Counted from the stretch's first letter, positions 1-11,650 are shown. The stretch is DNA of 64,000 nucleotides from Hordeum vulgare subsp. vulgare (GCF_904849725.1 NC_058520.1:398301993-398365992), one strand, 5' to 3'. Program-made: numbers and translations. The notes: generated from the letters alone by a model not told the origin.

Positions 1-693
1 CATCAACTACCAAGAGTAATTAACACTACTAGCAACCTTACAAGTACCAGTCGGAGTCGTGAGACAAAGATTGGTTACAAGTGATGAACTAGGGTTTGGA
101 GATGAGATGGTGCTGATGAAGATGTTGATGGTGACGAGTCCCCTCCGATGAGAGGAGTGTTGGTGATGACGATGGCGACGATTTCCCCCTCCGGGAGGGA
201 AGTTTCCCCGGCAGGATCGTCCTGCCGGAGCTCTAGATTGGTTCTGCTCAAGTTCAGCCTCGTGGCGGCGGTGAATCCTCCGAAAAGCCTCCTCCTGAAT
301 TTTTTCGGAACGAAACCCTTCATATAGCAGAAGAAGGGAGCCAGTGGGCCAACAGGAAGCCCACAAGCCCCCTAGGCGTGGCCAGGGGGGTGGCCGCGCC
401 TAGCAGGCTTGTGGCCACCTGCCGGCGCCCCTCTGGCACTTCTTTGGCCCAATATTTTTTATATATTTTGAAAAAATCCACGTTGATTTTCACGTCTTTT
501 GGAGTTGCGCAGAATAGGCATCTCAAACTTGCTCCTTTTTCAGGCCAGAATTCCAGCTGCCGGCATTCTCCCTCTTCATGTAAACCTTGCAAAATAAGAG
601 AAAAAAGGCATAAGTATTGTACCGTGAAGTGAAATAACAGCCCAAAAAGCAATAAATATCAACATGAAAGCATGATGCAAAATGGACGTATCA
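1..693 (-). repeat. 3' LTR of element A, partial
   Basis: This segment matches the 5' LTR of the same element at about 8724-9416 almost base for base. On the minus strand it begins TGATACGTCC at 693. About 830 bases of it lie beyond the window start, judging from the 1522-bp partner. Reading frames inside it are not genes. The polypurine tract AGCTTGGGGGAGT lies directly upstream on the minus strand at 706-694. Confidence 0.93.
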
Positions 694-2206
694 ACTCCCC
701 CAAGCTTAGACCTCGCTTGTCCTCAAGCGAAAGCCGAGCTCAATAAATATGCCCACATGTTTAGGGAGAGAGGTGTCGAAAAAACAATATACGAACATGC
801 ATGCATCATGATCATGATGAGAACAACAATACCAACATATAATCTCTCATGCTAAAGTGACAATTCCTTCACAAAGTAAAGTATGGATCAAGATCCTTAC
901 CGAGAATTAGCAACCGATAGCCTTTAGTCATTGAAGCAATTCCAATTTATCACAACATCAGAAAGAGTCAAATAAGAGCTTGTAAAGCAAATCCACATAC
1001 TCAATCATTTTTTCGTTCTCTACAATTGCTACAACTCACGTGGTACTCATGAGATCAAAGTTTCAACTGGACACAGAGAAAGATAGGGGCTTATGGTTTT
1101 GCCTCCCAACTGCTTACCTCAAGGGTAATGTCAACAATAATAATTCATGAATACTTACCTCCAAATTGTCATACGAATATAGATCTTTCCCAAGCATATG
1201 ACGTTAGCCAAGATAAAGGCAAAATAGGGAATTGGTGAAGATCACCATGACTCTTTCAAGGAAAGAAAGTAAAGGTACAAGATAGGCCCTTCGCAGAGGG
1301 AAGCAGAGGTTGTCATGCGCTTTTGAGGTTTGGATGCGTGTCCTCTTAGTGCGGAGGAACGTCACTTTATATTGCCTCCTGTGATAAAGAACTGTATTAT
1401 GTAGTCTGTCGCTTTTATGTCTTCCTCATCACAGGTTCGTACAAAGCTTATTTTTTCCACACACTAATAGATCATACATATTAGGGAGCAATTTTTATTG
1501 CTTGCACCAATGACAACTTACTTGAGGGATCTTATTCAATCCATAGGTAGGTATGGTGGACTCTCATGGCAAAACTGGGTTGAAGGTTTGTGGATGCACA
1601 AGTACTATCTCTACTTGGTGCGGGAGTTTTGGCTAATATGAGGTGGAAGCAATCGTCTCTAATCATATAACATTGTTCGGAACCAAGCAAGCACAATTCA
1701 TTATGTTGCCTTCCTTGTCCAACATCTACTTCTAAGCAAGCAATAGTTTAGTGAGTGTTCATAATCATAGATGGTGTCAAAGATGATATATTTATATGTG
1801 AACCTCTCCTTCTTTATCACTTCCTATTAATTGCAACAATGACCAAGGTCTACGTTTGTCTACCCTTAACAAGTTTCAATCATCATTCTTTTTATATGTG
1901 AAGCCATCACTTCCCATAAGATCATTACATGATCTTTCATGCTTTTGTTATTTTCTCAATCTTTTGAACATGGCAAGAGGCAAGGCCCTTCAACTAAGAC
2001 ACTCTTTATTATATGGCTCACGAGCTCGAATACATTGGGGGTGACACAAAGCAAAACTCAAGCCTAAAACACTAAGACCTTTAATCTACTAGAGAAAAAG
2101 AAACTGAAAAGGAACAAACTAAAAGGCAAAAGATGTGATGGTGATACGATACCGGGGCAACTCCCCCAAGCTTGGCACAAGCCAAGGGGATTGCCCATAC
2201 CCATGC
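694..2206 (-). other. Non-coding 3' region of element A, with polypurine tract
   Basis: About 1.5 kb between the downstream reading frame and the 3' LTR. I see no convincing coding sequence on either strand. At its LTR end it holds a motif reading GAGGACAAGCGAGG and then the polypurine tract AGCTTGGGGGAGT, abutting the LTR. A very similar arrangement stands before the 3' LTRs of elements B1 and B2. Long non-coding regions downstream of pol are usual for Athila-type elements. Confidence 0.75.
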
Positions 2207-2728
2207 TTAGTTGTATTCCTTTGGAGGTGATGGTGGTGGAGTTGTTGCGACATGGGTTTGACCCTCCGTCTTCCAAGGCATAGTTGCTCCATCATGGAAA
2301 GATGAACGCGTCTCCGAAATCCTCAAATCTGTAGCCAACCGTATTGATTTAAATCTATACTCATACTCACAGTTTTGGTTCTGCAGGTCATAGATCTGGG
2401 CCTGGAGGTGATCAATCCTGTCATAGAGCCTGGAGAAGTGCTTCCCAATGTCATTGGCATCGATCCTGTGCTTGCTGGTGAACTCCGTGATCATCATGTG
2501 CTTGGCGTTGAGTCCACGCTCCACCATCCCTTGGCACTTGAAGACTTGTTGCTCCATTGCTTCGAGCCTCGCCTCCACGCTTCCGGTCTTCTTGGGCCCC
2601 TCAACATCACGGATCTGCAACATCCCCTCACGCATCTCGATAGATTGAGGGTGTTGCAGCACTCCCGTGAGGTAGGGATTGATGACCTTCTCGAAGATCT
2701 TGTCCTTCGGAGCTTTTGGGGACGTCAT
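2207..2728 (-). CDS. Small extra reading frame downstream of pol in element A (predicted helical protein, 173 aa)
   Basis: An uninterrupted 173-codon frame in sense with pol, about 310 bases after the integrase stop. The protein starts MTSPKAPKDKIFEKVINPYL. It has a heptad-like central part (about residues 50-130, with repeated E-A-R-L-E-A-M-E and L-Q-A-Q-I-Y-D-L-Q-N patterns) suggesting a coiled coil, and a proline-rich tail ending PPPSPPKEYN. I see no signal peptide and no membrane segment, so it does not look like an envelope protein, although it occupies the place where Athila elements carry an env-like frame. I recall similar small proteins from Triticeae gypsy elements, but no function is known to me. 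Being open while gag and pol are broken, it may be the best preserved frame of the element. Confidence 0.7.
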   Translation of the reverse strand: MTSPKAPKDKIFEKVINPYLTGVLQHPQSIEMREGMLQIRDVEGPKKTGSVEARLEAMEQQVFKCQGMVERGLNAKHMMITEFTSKHRIDANDIGKHFSRLYDRIDHLQAQIYDLQNQNCEYEYRFKSIRLATDLRISETRSSFHDGATMPWKTEGQTHVATTPPPSPPKEYN

Positions 2729-3041
2729 AGCAATCTAGATCTGCAACAGAAACAGGCTTGAAACGAAAACAAAGGAAATTCGCGTGATACGAGGGTCAGA
2801 CCTTACGGGAGAATATATAATGATTTTTTTCAGACCAGAAGGAGTACTCCACAAGAAAACGGAGTCCGGGAAGCACACGAGGTGGCCACAAGCCCCCCAG
2901 GCGCGGGAAGGGGGTGGGCCCGCGCCTCGCAGGCTTGTCGCCTCCTCGTGCGCTTTCCGAACTACTTCCAATTTTTCTATTTTTTCAAAAATTCCAAAAC
3001 GGAGAAAAATTCCTACTGGAAAAGTTTTGGAGTCTATTTTC

Positions 3042-6000
3042 TTACCGAATCACATACCTCTTCTTTTTGGAGTCTGAAACAGGCTGATAAATATCCCTTA
3101 GGTATTCTTTCGGAGTTATGGTATTGATGATATTGCTTTTGACATTTATGGGAGTACCTGAGATATAATGCTTGATTCTCTGTCCATTTACAACTCTGAG
3201 ACAATTACCTTCCGTGTTGTTGATCTTGATAGCACCGAAACGATATACTTCCTCAACAATATAGGGACCTTCCCACTTAGAGATAAGCTTGCGTGCAAAA
3301 AATCTTAAACGAGAATTATATAGCAAGACATAATCACCTACATTGAATTCACGCTTTTGTATCCTTTTATCATGCCACCTCTTAACCTTTTCTTTGAACA
3401 ACTTGGCATTTTCATATGCCTGAGCTCTCCATTCATCAAGCGAGCTAATGTCAAATAGCCTATTCTCACCAGCAAGTTTGAAATCAAAGTTGAGCTCTTT
3501 GATTGCCCAATAAGCTTTATGCTCTAGCTCGAGAGGTAAATGACATGCTTTACCGTACACCATTTTGTACGGAGACATGCCCATGGGATTCTTATAGGCA
3601 GTTCTATAAGCCCACAATGCATCATCGAGCTTCTTAGACCAATTCTTTCTAGATCTGTTGACAGTCTTTTGCAGAATCAATTTAATCTCTCTATTGCTTA
3701 GGTCTACTTGACCACTGGACTGAGGGTGATAGGGGGACGCAATTCTATGGTTGACATCATACTTAGCTAGCGTTTTACGGAAAGCACAATGAATGAAATG
3801 TGAACCACCGTCGGTCATCAGATATCTAGGGACTCCAAATCTAGGGAAAATAACTTCTTTAAGCATCCTGATAGAAGTGTTGTGATCAACACTACTAGTG
3901 GGGATAGCTTCTACCCACTTAGTGACGTAATCAACAACAACTAGGATATGAGTATACCCGTTGGATTTTGGAAAAGGTCCCATATAATCAAAGCCCCAAA
4001 CATCAAATGGTTCGATGACAAGTGAATAGTTCATAGGCATGTCGTGACGTTTACCAATATTACCTACTCTTTGACATTCGTCACAAGACAAGACAAACTT
4101 ACGGGCATCCTTGAAGAGAGTGGGCCAATAGAAACCTGATTGCAATACCTTGTGTGCAGTTCTATCTCCCACATGGTGTCCTCCATAGGCCTCGGAGTGA
4201 CACTTCTGTAGGATCTGTCCCTGTTCATGTTCAGGTACACAACGTCTAATAACACAATCTACTCCTTCCTTATAAAGGTGACGATCATCCCAGAAGTAAT
4301 GTCTTAAATCAAAGAAGAATTTCTTCTTTTGCTGGTATGTGAAACTAGGTGGTATATATTTGGCAACGATATAGTTTGCATAATCAGCATACCACGGTGT
4401 ACTACGTGAAGTATTGATGACATTCAATTGCTCATCGGGAAAGCTATCATCAATAGGTTATGGGTCATCAAGAACGTTCTCTAACCTAGACAAGTTATCT
4501 GCTACGGGGTTATCAGCACCCTTCCTGTCGACAACGTGCAAATCAAATTCTTGTAGCAAGAGAAGCCATCTGATAAGTCTAGGTTTAGCGTCTTTCTTCT
4601 CCATGAGGTACTTAATAGCAGCGTGATCAGTGTGAATAGTGACTTTGGAATCAACTATGTAAGACCTGAACTTTTCACATGCAAACACGACTGCTAAAAA
4701 CTCCTTTTCCGTAGTAGCATAGTTTCTTTGGGCACTATCTAGAGTTTTACTAGCATAGTGAATAACATTCAACTTCTTATCAACTCTTTGCCCTAGGACA
4801 ACACCAACAGCATAATCGCTAGCATCACACATGATTTCAAAAGGTAAGCTCCAATCGGGTGGTTGAACAATAGGTGCGGTTATCAAGGCCTTCTTAAGTA
4901 TTTCTTAGGGTTCCTCACAATCATCGTCAAAAACAAAAGGAATATCCTTTTGCAAGAGATTGGTAAGTGGCCTAGAAATCTTAGAGAAGTCTTTAATGAA
5001 CCTCCTATAGAAACCAGCATGACCAAGGAAACTTCTTATACCTCTGATATCTGTGGGGTATGGCATTTTCTCGATCGCATCAACCTTAGCCTTATCGACT
5101 TCAATACCTCTTTCAGTAATTTTATGTCCTAAGATGATGCCTTCATTAAGCATAAAGTGGCACTTCTCCCAATTCAAGACAAGATTGGTGTCTTTACATC
5201 TCTGCAAGACTCGATCAAGGTTGCTGAGGCAATCATCAAAGGAAGACCCGTAAACGGAGAAGTCATCCATGAAAACCTCAACAATATTTTCACAAAAGTC
5301 AGAGAATATAGCCATCATACGTCTTTGAAAGGTGGCAGGTGCATTACATAAGCCAAAAGGCATACGTCTATAAGCAAAGGTACCGAAAGGGCAGGTGAAA
5401 GTGGTTTTCTCCTGATCAGATTGTGCAACTGGTATTTGGGAGAAACCAGAATAACCGTCTAGAAAGCAGAAGTGTGTGTGTTTAGACAGTCTTTCTAGCA
5501 TTTGGTCGATAAAAGGCAAAGGGTAATGTTCCTTCCTACTGGCTTTATTCAATTTCCTAAAATCGATCACCATCCTATAGCCAGTAATAATCATGTGTGG
5601 GATCAATTCGTCCTTATCATTAGAGACAACGATAATACCTCCCTTCTTAGGGATGCAATGCACCGGACTCACCCAATCACTATGAGCAACATGATAGATG
5701 ATACCCTCTTCCAGGAGCTTTAGTATTTCTTTTCTCACTACTTCTTTAATCTCAGGATTTAATCTCCTTTGATGATCAGCAACTGGTTTGGAATCAGGAT
5801 CGGTCTTAATCTTGTGCTGGCATAGAGTGGGACTAATGCCCTTAAGATCATCAAGAGTATATCCAATAGCAGCACGGTGCTTCCTCAGAGTTTTTAGTAA
5901 ATTCTTTTCTTCATGCTCTGAGAGGCTAGCACTAATAATAACAAGATATATCTCTTTTTCATCAAGATAAGCATACTTAAGAGTATCAGGCAACTGTTTA

Positions 6001-6635
6001 AGCTCGAACACATGATCACCCTTTGGTGGGGGTGGATCCCCAAGCAGTTCAACAGGAAAATTATTCTTAAGGATAGGGTATTGTTCTAAGACAGCCCTAT
6101 ATATCTCACCCCTTTCATCCGTATGCATATCATTTTCATGCTCAAGCAAGTATTGCTCTAAGGGATCAGTAGGAGGCGCAACAATAGAAGCCAAGGCAAT
6201 AGTATGATCCTTACTGGGAAACTCTTTTTCATGAGGTTGTCTACCAAACTTGGAGAAATTGAACTCATGTGACACACCTTCAAAGCCAACATTGACAATT
6301 TGCTTCTCACAGTCAATATGAGCATTGACAGTATTGAGAAAAGGTCTGCCAAATATGATGGGACAAAAGCTATCCTGAGTGGTAGAAAGAACGAGGAAAT
6401 CAGCAGGATACTTCATTTTACCACACAATACTTCAACATCCCTAACAATTCCCACAGGGCAGATAGTATCTCTATTGGCAAGCTGAATAGTGACATCAAT
6501 AGGTTCTATCTCAACAGGTGCAATCTCGTCTTTAATTTCATCATATAAGGATTGAGGTATTGCACTAACACTAGCACCCACGTCACATAAACCATGATAG
6601 CAATGATCTCCTATCTTAACAGAAACAACAGGCAT
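3042..6635 (-). pseudogene. pol: Element A pol: protease, reverse transcriptase, RNase H and integrase, with two nonsense codons
   Basis: A single frame of about 1,198 codons, broken only by TAA codons at 4903-4905 and 4458-4460. The first segment (576 aa) has a retropepsin with CDVGAS (active Asp at residue 18), then a reverse transcriptase with FLDGYSGFSQ (391-400) and FMDD (455-458). The second segment (4457-4886) is RNase H, with D-A-S-D and T-D-H-A-A motifs. The third (3042-4427, 461 aa) is integrase, with zinc-binding H-H and C115/C118, catalytic Asp147 and Asp206, and a C-terminal part with GPYIVEEVYR. At residue 242, exactly 35 residues after Asp206, where the catalytic Glu is expected, there is Asp. 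Both stops fall between domains. The polyprotein would copy RNA into DNA and insert it. Confidence 0.92.
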
Positions 6636-7803
6636 GCCAACAACATGCCTATGTTTATCTCTAGCATGAGGTTTAGCAATTCTAGCAGCATCTTCACGAA
6701 GTGAATATTATGTCCCTCAACATCATCGGACAGGAGATCTTTGATAATAGCAATGCTAAGTTCAACTCTAATTTGCTCAAGGGGTGTAGGTGTTCTAATG
6801 TAGCATCTACGTATCACAGTTGAAGCTTTAGAATGATCCTTTATCCTAATAGGGAAAGGTGGTTTCTTAATGTAAGCACTGGGAACAATAGGATCAATAT
6901 AGGCAATGACTTTCTCTTCAACTGGATTGGGTTTAACTACATTGACTTCTAAAGGAGGATGATATTTAAACCACTTCTCTTTGGCGAGATCAATATGAGC
7001 AGCAAATGATTCACACAATGAAGCTACTATCTCAGAGTCAAGTCCATACTTAGCGCTAAAATCACAAAAAGTATTTCTTTCAACAAAGGATTTAACGCAA
7101 TCAAACTTGAAATTCATACCTGACTCCTTACCTTCATCAAGCTCCCAATCTTCAAAGTTGCGTTTAATTCTCTCCAATAAATTCCATTTGAAGTCAATAT
7201 CTCTCTTCATAAAAGAACCGGTACAAGAAGTGTCAAGCATGGTGCGATCATCTTGAGAAAGCCCAACATAGAAGTTCTGAATGATAATTTCTCTCGAGAG
7301 CTCATGGTTGGGGCATGAATATAACATTGATTTAAGCCTCCCCCAAGCTTGAGCGATGCTTTCTCTGTCACGAGGCCAAAAATTATAAATATAATTCCGA
7401 CCACGATGTACTAGATGCATAGGATAAAACTTTTGATGAAATTCCAATTTCAACCGATTGTAGTTCCATGATCCAGTATCATCACATAGCCCTACCATGT
7501 CAATGCTTTATCCCTCAAAGATAAGGGAAAGACCTTCTTCTTGACCTCATCCTCGAGCAAACCTGCAAGCTTAAATAAACCACAAACTTCATCTACATAG
7601 ATTATATGCAAGTCTGGATGTGATGTTCCATCTCTTGTAAAAGGATTAGCCAGCAGTTTCTCAAGCATACCCGAAGGAAATTCAAAGCAAATATTTTCAG
7701 TAGGTGCAGCAGGTTGAGGAGAAACTCTTTGTGCTTCCGTTTGAGGTGAAGATACCCCGAACAAGCCCCTCAAAGGATTAGTTTCCATAGTGACAAGTGA
7801 CAA
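6611..7803 (-). pseudogene. gag: Element A gag (frameshifted)
   Basis: Two overlapping frames (7803-7492 and 7498-6611) together read as one gag protein of roughly 390 residues, with a frameshift near 7495. The N-terminal part carries the capsid-type stretch with LEDEVKKKVFPLSLRDKAL. The next frame continues at once with WNYNRLKLEFHQKFYP and later the spacer region TPTPLEQIRVE, which precedes protease in this lineage. A second frame change lies at about 6700, before the protease frame. I see no CCHC zinc knuckle. The start at 7803 is the first ATG after the primer-binding site (about 60 bases). The product would be the structural protein of the particle. Confidence 0.85.
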
Positions 7804-7865
7804 TAAATTTCAGCACACTATATGAATGTGTCCTTACCAAGTTCCACTTACCAAAGGCGCTTCAC

Positions 7866-7883
7866 TCACCGGCAACGGCGCTA
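7866..7883 (-). promoter_or_regulatory. Primer-binding site of element A (tRNA-Asp type)
   Basis: On the plus strand these 18 bases read TCACCGGCAACGGCGCTA, differing at two positions from the plant tRNA-Asp 3' end TCCCCGGCAACGGCGCCA. It starts 11 bases inside the LTR boundary at 7895, the same spacing as in element B1. It would prime minus-strand DNA synthesis. Confidence 0.85.
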
Positions 7884-7894
7884 GAAAAGAGTCT

Positions 7895-9416
7895 TGATGA
7901 CCCACAAGTATAGGGGATCTATCTTAGTCCTTTAGAAAAGTAAGAGTGTCGAACCCAATGAGGAGCAGAAGGATCTGACAAGTGGTTTTTAGCAAGGTAA
8001 TATATGCAAGCACTGAAATTATCGGTAACAAGTGGTTGTGTGGTGAGATGATTCGTAGCAAGCAACAAGTAACAAAAGTGACAACGGTGCAGCAAAGTGG
8101 CCCAATCCCTTTTGTAGCAAGGGACAAGCCTGGACAAAGTCTTATAGGAGGAAAAACGCTCCCGAGGACACACAGGAATTTCTGTCATGCTAGTTTTCAT
8201 CATGTTCATATGATTCGCGTTCTTTACTTTGAAACTTTGATATGTGGGTGGACCGGCACTTGGGTACTGCCCTTACTTGGACAAGCATCCCACTTATGAT
8301 TAACCACTCTCGCAAGCATCCGCAACTACGAAAGAAGAATTAGGACAAAGTCTAACCAAAGCATTAAACTAGTGGATCCAAATCAGCCCCTTACGAAGCA
8401 ACACATAAACTAGGGTTTAAGCTTCTGTCACTCTAGAAACCCATCATCTACTTACTACTTCCCAATGCCTTCCTCTAGGCCCAAATAATGGTGAAGTGTT
8501 ATGTAGTCGACGTTCACATAACACCACTAGAGGAAAAACAACATACAACACATTAAAATATCGAACGAATACCAAATTCACATGACTACTATTAGCATGA
8601 CTTATCCCATGTCCTCAGGAACAAAAGTAACTACTCACAAAGCATAATCATATTCATGACCAGAGAGGTAATGAGTAGCATCAAGGATCTGAACATAAAC
8701 TCTTCCACCAAGTAATCTAACTAGCATTAACTACAAAGAGTAATTAACACTACTAGCAACCTTACAAGTACCAATCGGAGTCGCGAGATGAAGATTGGTT
8801 ACAAGTGATGAACTAGGTTTGGATATGAGATGGTGCTGCTGAAGATGTTGATGTTGATGAGCCCCTCCAATGAGAGGAGTGTTGGTCATGGCGATGGCGA
8901 AGATTTCCCCCTCCGGGAGGGAAGTTTCCCCGGCAGGATCGTCCTGCCGGAGCTCTAGATTGATTCTGCCCAAGTTCCGTCTCGTGGCGGCGGCGAATCC
9001 TCCGAAAATCCTCCTCCTGAATTTTTTCGGAACAAAACCCTTCATATAGCAGAAGAGGGGAGCTAGTGGGCCAGTAGGGAGCCCACAGGCCCCCTAGGCA
9101 TGGCCAGGGGGGTGGCCGCACCTAGCAGGCTTGTGGCCACCTGCTAGCGCCCCTCTGGCACTTCTTCGGCCCAGTATTTTTTATATATTCCCAAAAAAAT
9201 CCACGTTGATTTTCACGGCTTTTGGAGTTGCGCAGAATAGGCATCTCAAAGTTGCTCCTTTTTCAGGCCAGAATTCCAGCTGCCGACATTCTCCCTCTTC
9301 ATGTAAACCTTGCAAAATAAGAGAGAAAAGGCATAAGTATTGTACCGTGAAGTGAAATAACAATCCAAAAAGCAATAAATATCAACATGAAAGCATTATG
9401 CAAAATGGACGTATCA
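7895..9416 (-). repeat. 5' LTR of element A (1522 bp)
   Basis: Bounded by TGATACGTCC at 9416 (minus strand) and GGGTCATCA at 7895, giving TG...CA ends. The matching 3' LTR is at 1-693. On the minus strand a TATA-like CTATATGAA lies near 9050, about 370 bases from the LTR start, close to where related LTRs in this window have theirs. A second one (TATATAAAA) lies near 9185. The LTR carries promoter and polyadenylation signals for the element. Confidence 0.93.
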
Positions 9417-9759
9417 AGAACACTATGGCCCTCGGGTTTATTCACTTACATATTCAAAATACTTATAATTTCCTCACTATTATTATTTGTCTTTTTTTTT
9501 GCAAGTCACAACTATCTACAATTATCTACACACCTCATTCGCTTGCAAATAACGAGATCAAGGGGATTGACAACCCTCTTGCCTGCGTTGGGTGCAAGTT
9601 GTTTGCTCTTTTGTGTGCAAGCGCTGAAGATGGTTGAGGATTGATAATACTATTGGTTTGATAAACCTTGGTTTCGTAATCGAGGAAAATACTTACCTGC
9701 ATTGTGGTGCGATAACCCGTTCCTATTCACGGAAAACCCAACAGAGGTCGCAAGTACCA
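9417..9759 (+). repeat. 3' part of an older B-type LTR, truncated by element A
   Basis: The sequence matches the last ~340 bases of the LTRs of elements B1 and B2, including GGGATTGACAACCC at 9563-9576 and the terminal stretch ending GTACCA, where B1 has GTATCA. It is the visible remainder of another copy of the same family. Whether it is a solo LTR or the 3' LTR of a full element cannot be told, because its left part lies beyond element A and outside the window. Confidence 0.8.
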
Positions 9760-10404
9760 GAGGCCTAGTGGGAGGTGCAATCCAAGGGCTGCTCTGTCCT
9801 ACCTCCATGTAGACCGAGCGCGCCCGGAAGTTCTCCACCTTTTTGAGCGTCACCATCTCGATGAAGCGCTCCGACATGCGGTCCATCATGTGGAAGGAGG
9901 TGCACCCCGCACTTGTCCCCTGCTTGCACCTCATACTGTAGAAGTTATGAAATAGGGCCACCGAGGGCATCACTCCCAGGAAGGCCTCGAAGAAGAAGGT
10001 GAAGCTGGCGATGAGGAAGATGGAGTTGGGATGGAGGTGAAGGTCATGGATCTTTTAGTGCTCGAGCACTGCGGGGAAGAAGTCAAACAAAGGGGGGCAA
10101 ACCTCCAAACATGGAGTGGAAGAAGAACGGAACATCGTCACTATCAACTCCTTGTCCGACTTTGAGCCCGACCAGATCTTGGGGGCTCCATGGTTGTTGT
10201 GACCATTGGCCGTCATGGGACGAGCTTGTCTAGCCCCTCCCTATTCTTGATGGTGGAGGACAACACGGTCAGCTCCACCCGCACTCCGGTGGTAACGGTG
10301 CTTCTATTCTTTGATGCCATGCCAACATCGATGCAATGGTGGGCGAAGAAGGAGGCGGAGAAGGAGAGCGGCGTGCAATGTGTGCGCGAGGAAGGGGAAG
10401 TAGT
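9760..10404 (-). pseudogene. Fragment of a 'putative gypsy type transposon' (Transposase_28-like) gene
   Basis: A GC-rich block unlike its AT-rich neighbours. On the minus strand it starts with an ATG at about 10319 (MASKNRSTVT...), then runs through stops and frame changes into a recognisable stretch: FDFFPAVLEH, HDLHLHPNSIFLIASFTFFFEAFLG, then MMPSVALFHNFYSMRCKQGT. The pattern 'lh pNsi l iasF ceaflGi p f lw ff' is that of the Pfam family once called putative gypsy type transposon, found as an accessory gene in Tat/Retand-type elements. Element C carries a related gene on its antisense strand. It is cut on the left by the older LTR and on the right by B2, whose target duplication should be GTAGT (10400-10404). 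Function is unknown. Confidence 0.7.
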
Positions 10405-10524
10405 TGATACGTCCCCAACGTATCTATAATTTTGTATCGTTCCATGCTGATATGTTATCATTCTAGAATACTTTTGGGGTATTTATGTACCAAATTAATT
10501 ATTTTTGAGCACTAACGTATTGAC
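10405..10524 (+). repeat. First 120 bp of B2 5' LTR
   Basis: It begins TGATACGTCC and carries the variant 'TGATATGTTATCATTCTAG', shared with B2's 3' LTR at 55493 but not with B1's LTRs, which read 'CTATTATGTTAT'. It ends with TTGAC (10520-10524). The rest of this LTR starts at 49191 with the same TTGAC, the 5-bp duplication made when B1 inserted. Confidence 0.92.
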
Positions 10525-11062
10525 TCATACGTCTCAAACGTATCTATAATTTGTGATTGTTCCATGCTATTATGTTATTATTTTCGAACACCTTTCATAA
10601 ACTTATCTACCAATTTATATTATTTTTGAGCACTAACCTATTGACCCAATGCCAGTGCGAGTTGCTGTTTTGTGCATGTTTTCCACTTTTCAGGTTCTAG
10701 TACCTAACGAAGCCCAATTGACCTGAAACTTTTTGTGAATTTTTTTCTGGACCAAAACAAGACCGTGGAGCATTGAAAGAATGCCGGGAGGCGCACGATC
10801 CCCCCACAAGCCATCAGGGCACGCCCTGGGGGCAGCCTGGCGTCTTGTGGACGCCTAGCGGCTCTCCTGACCCCGTTCTCTCTCTTATAAATTCCTATTT
10901 ACCCTAAATCCTTCACAGGAGGCCCCAAAACACTTTTTACATCGTCGCAAGTGTGTGTTCCAACGAGAGGCTATCTAGAGCCCCGTTCCGACACTCTGTC
11001 GGAGGGGGATCGATCACGGAGGGCTTCTTCATCAACCTTGCGGCCCTTATGATGATGAGTGA

Positions 11063-11275
11063 CACTACAAGAGATATGCTAATACACGACGCTATATTTT
11101 CGTTGCTACATCGTCACGGTTTTTAATTTACGACGATCTTACGACGAAAAACGAAGCGTCAAAAACGGACAACAACGATGTTTTGATCGAAATCGTCGTA
11201 ACTTTTATGACGATTCCTGGATCGTCATAACATTTACGACGATCCTAAATCATCGTTGTCAATCTAACCTACTCC
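11063..11275 (+). repeat. Left terminal inverted repeat and subterminal ACGACGAT motifs of the CACTA element
   Basis: The terminal ~28 bases match the right end with few differences. Short units such as TTACGACGAT, ATCGTCGTAA and TATGACGAT recur in both orientations up to about 11245. Such arrays are where CACTA transposases bind. Confidence 0.85.
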
Positions 11276-11650
11276 TACGTGGAAAAATTACGACGAAATC
11301 AAAACATCATGGTTGAAATCAGCCCAACCCATTTCAATTGATCACATGGGTTGATTTTATGTTTTTGGGCTTTTTCTTATTGGGCTGCTTTTTGGGCCTT
11401 AGCCCATTTACAACCACTTCTAGTATTTTTTTTCGAATTTTTTTGCATCATTATAATTTGGGCCTGGCCTTTTAGTGCCCAAATACATTTGGTCCAGTTT
11501 CAGTTTTGGCCCTTTTTCATTTTTGAATTCAGCAACTTTTTGTTCCAGAACTTGGTTTCGTTTCTATTAGTTGGGCCTTTCCAACCCAATTATTTGTCCA
11601 TTATTAAATCCAACACTATTTTATATTCAAATCAAGAAAATTCCAAGTCG
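11276..11650. other. AT-rich CACTA interior without genes
   Basis: Low-complexity T-rich sequence with repeated GGGCCTTAGCCC-like and TTGGGC fragments. It has a 101-codon frame of biased composition on the plus strand (11351-11656) that I do not regard as a gene. Nothing else is recognisable. Confidence 0.5.

Larger units (their letters stand above)
1..9416 (-). mobile_element. Element A: Athila-type Ty3/gypsy LTR retrotransposon, left end outside window
   Basis: Reading on the minus strand the order is 5' LTR (9416-7895), tRNA-Asp-type primer site (7883-7866), gag, protease, reverse transcriptase, RNase H, integrase, a small downstream reading frame, polypurine tract (706-694) and the start of the 3' LTR (693 to beyond the window). 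The two LTR copies agree over positions 1-693 and about 8724-9416 with scattered substitutions. The gag-PR-RT-RH-INT order is that of Ty3/gypsy, and the tRNA-Asp primer is typical of the Athila lineage. The right flank AGAAC (9417-9421) should be the target duplication, but its partner lies outside the window. The element sits in an older LTR fragment. Confidence 0.93.

Noticed and set aside
9131..9355. Frames near TATA-like sequence in element A's LTR, mirrored at 378-632
   Set aside because: They recur only because the LTR is duplicated and they do not extend into a known protein.
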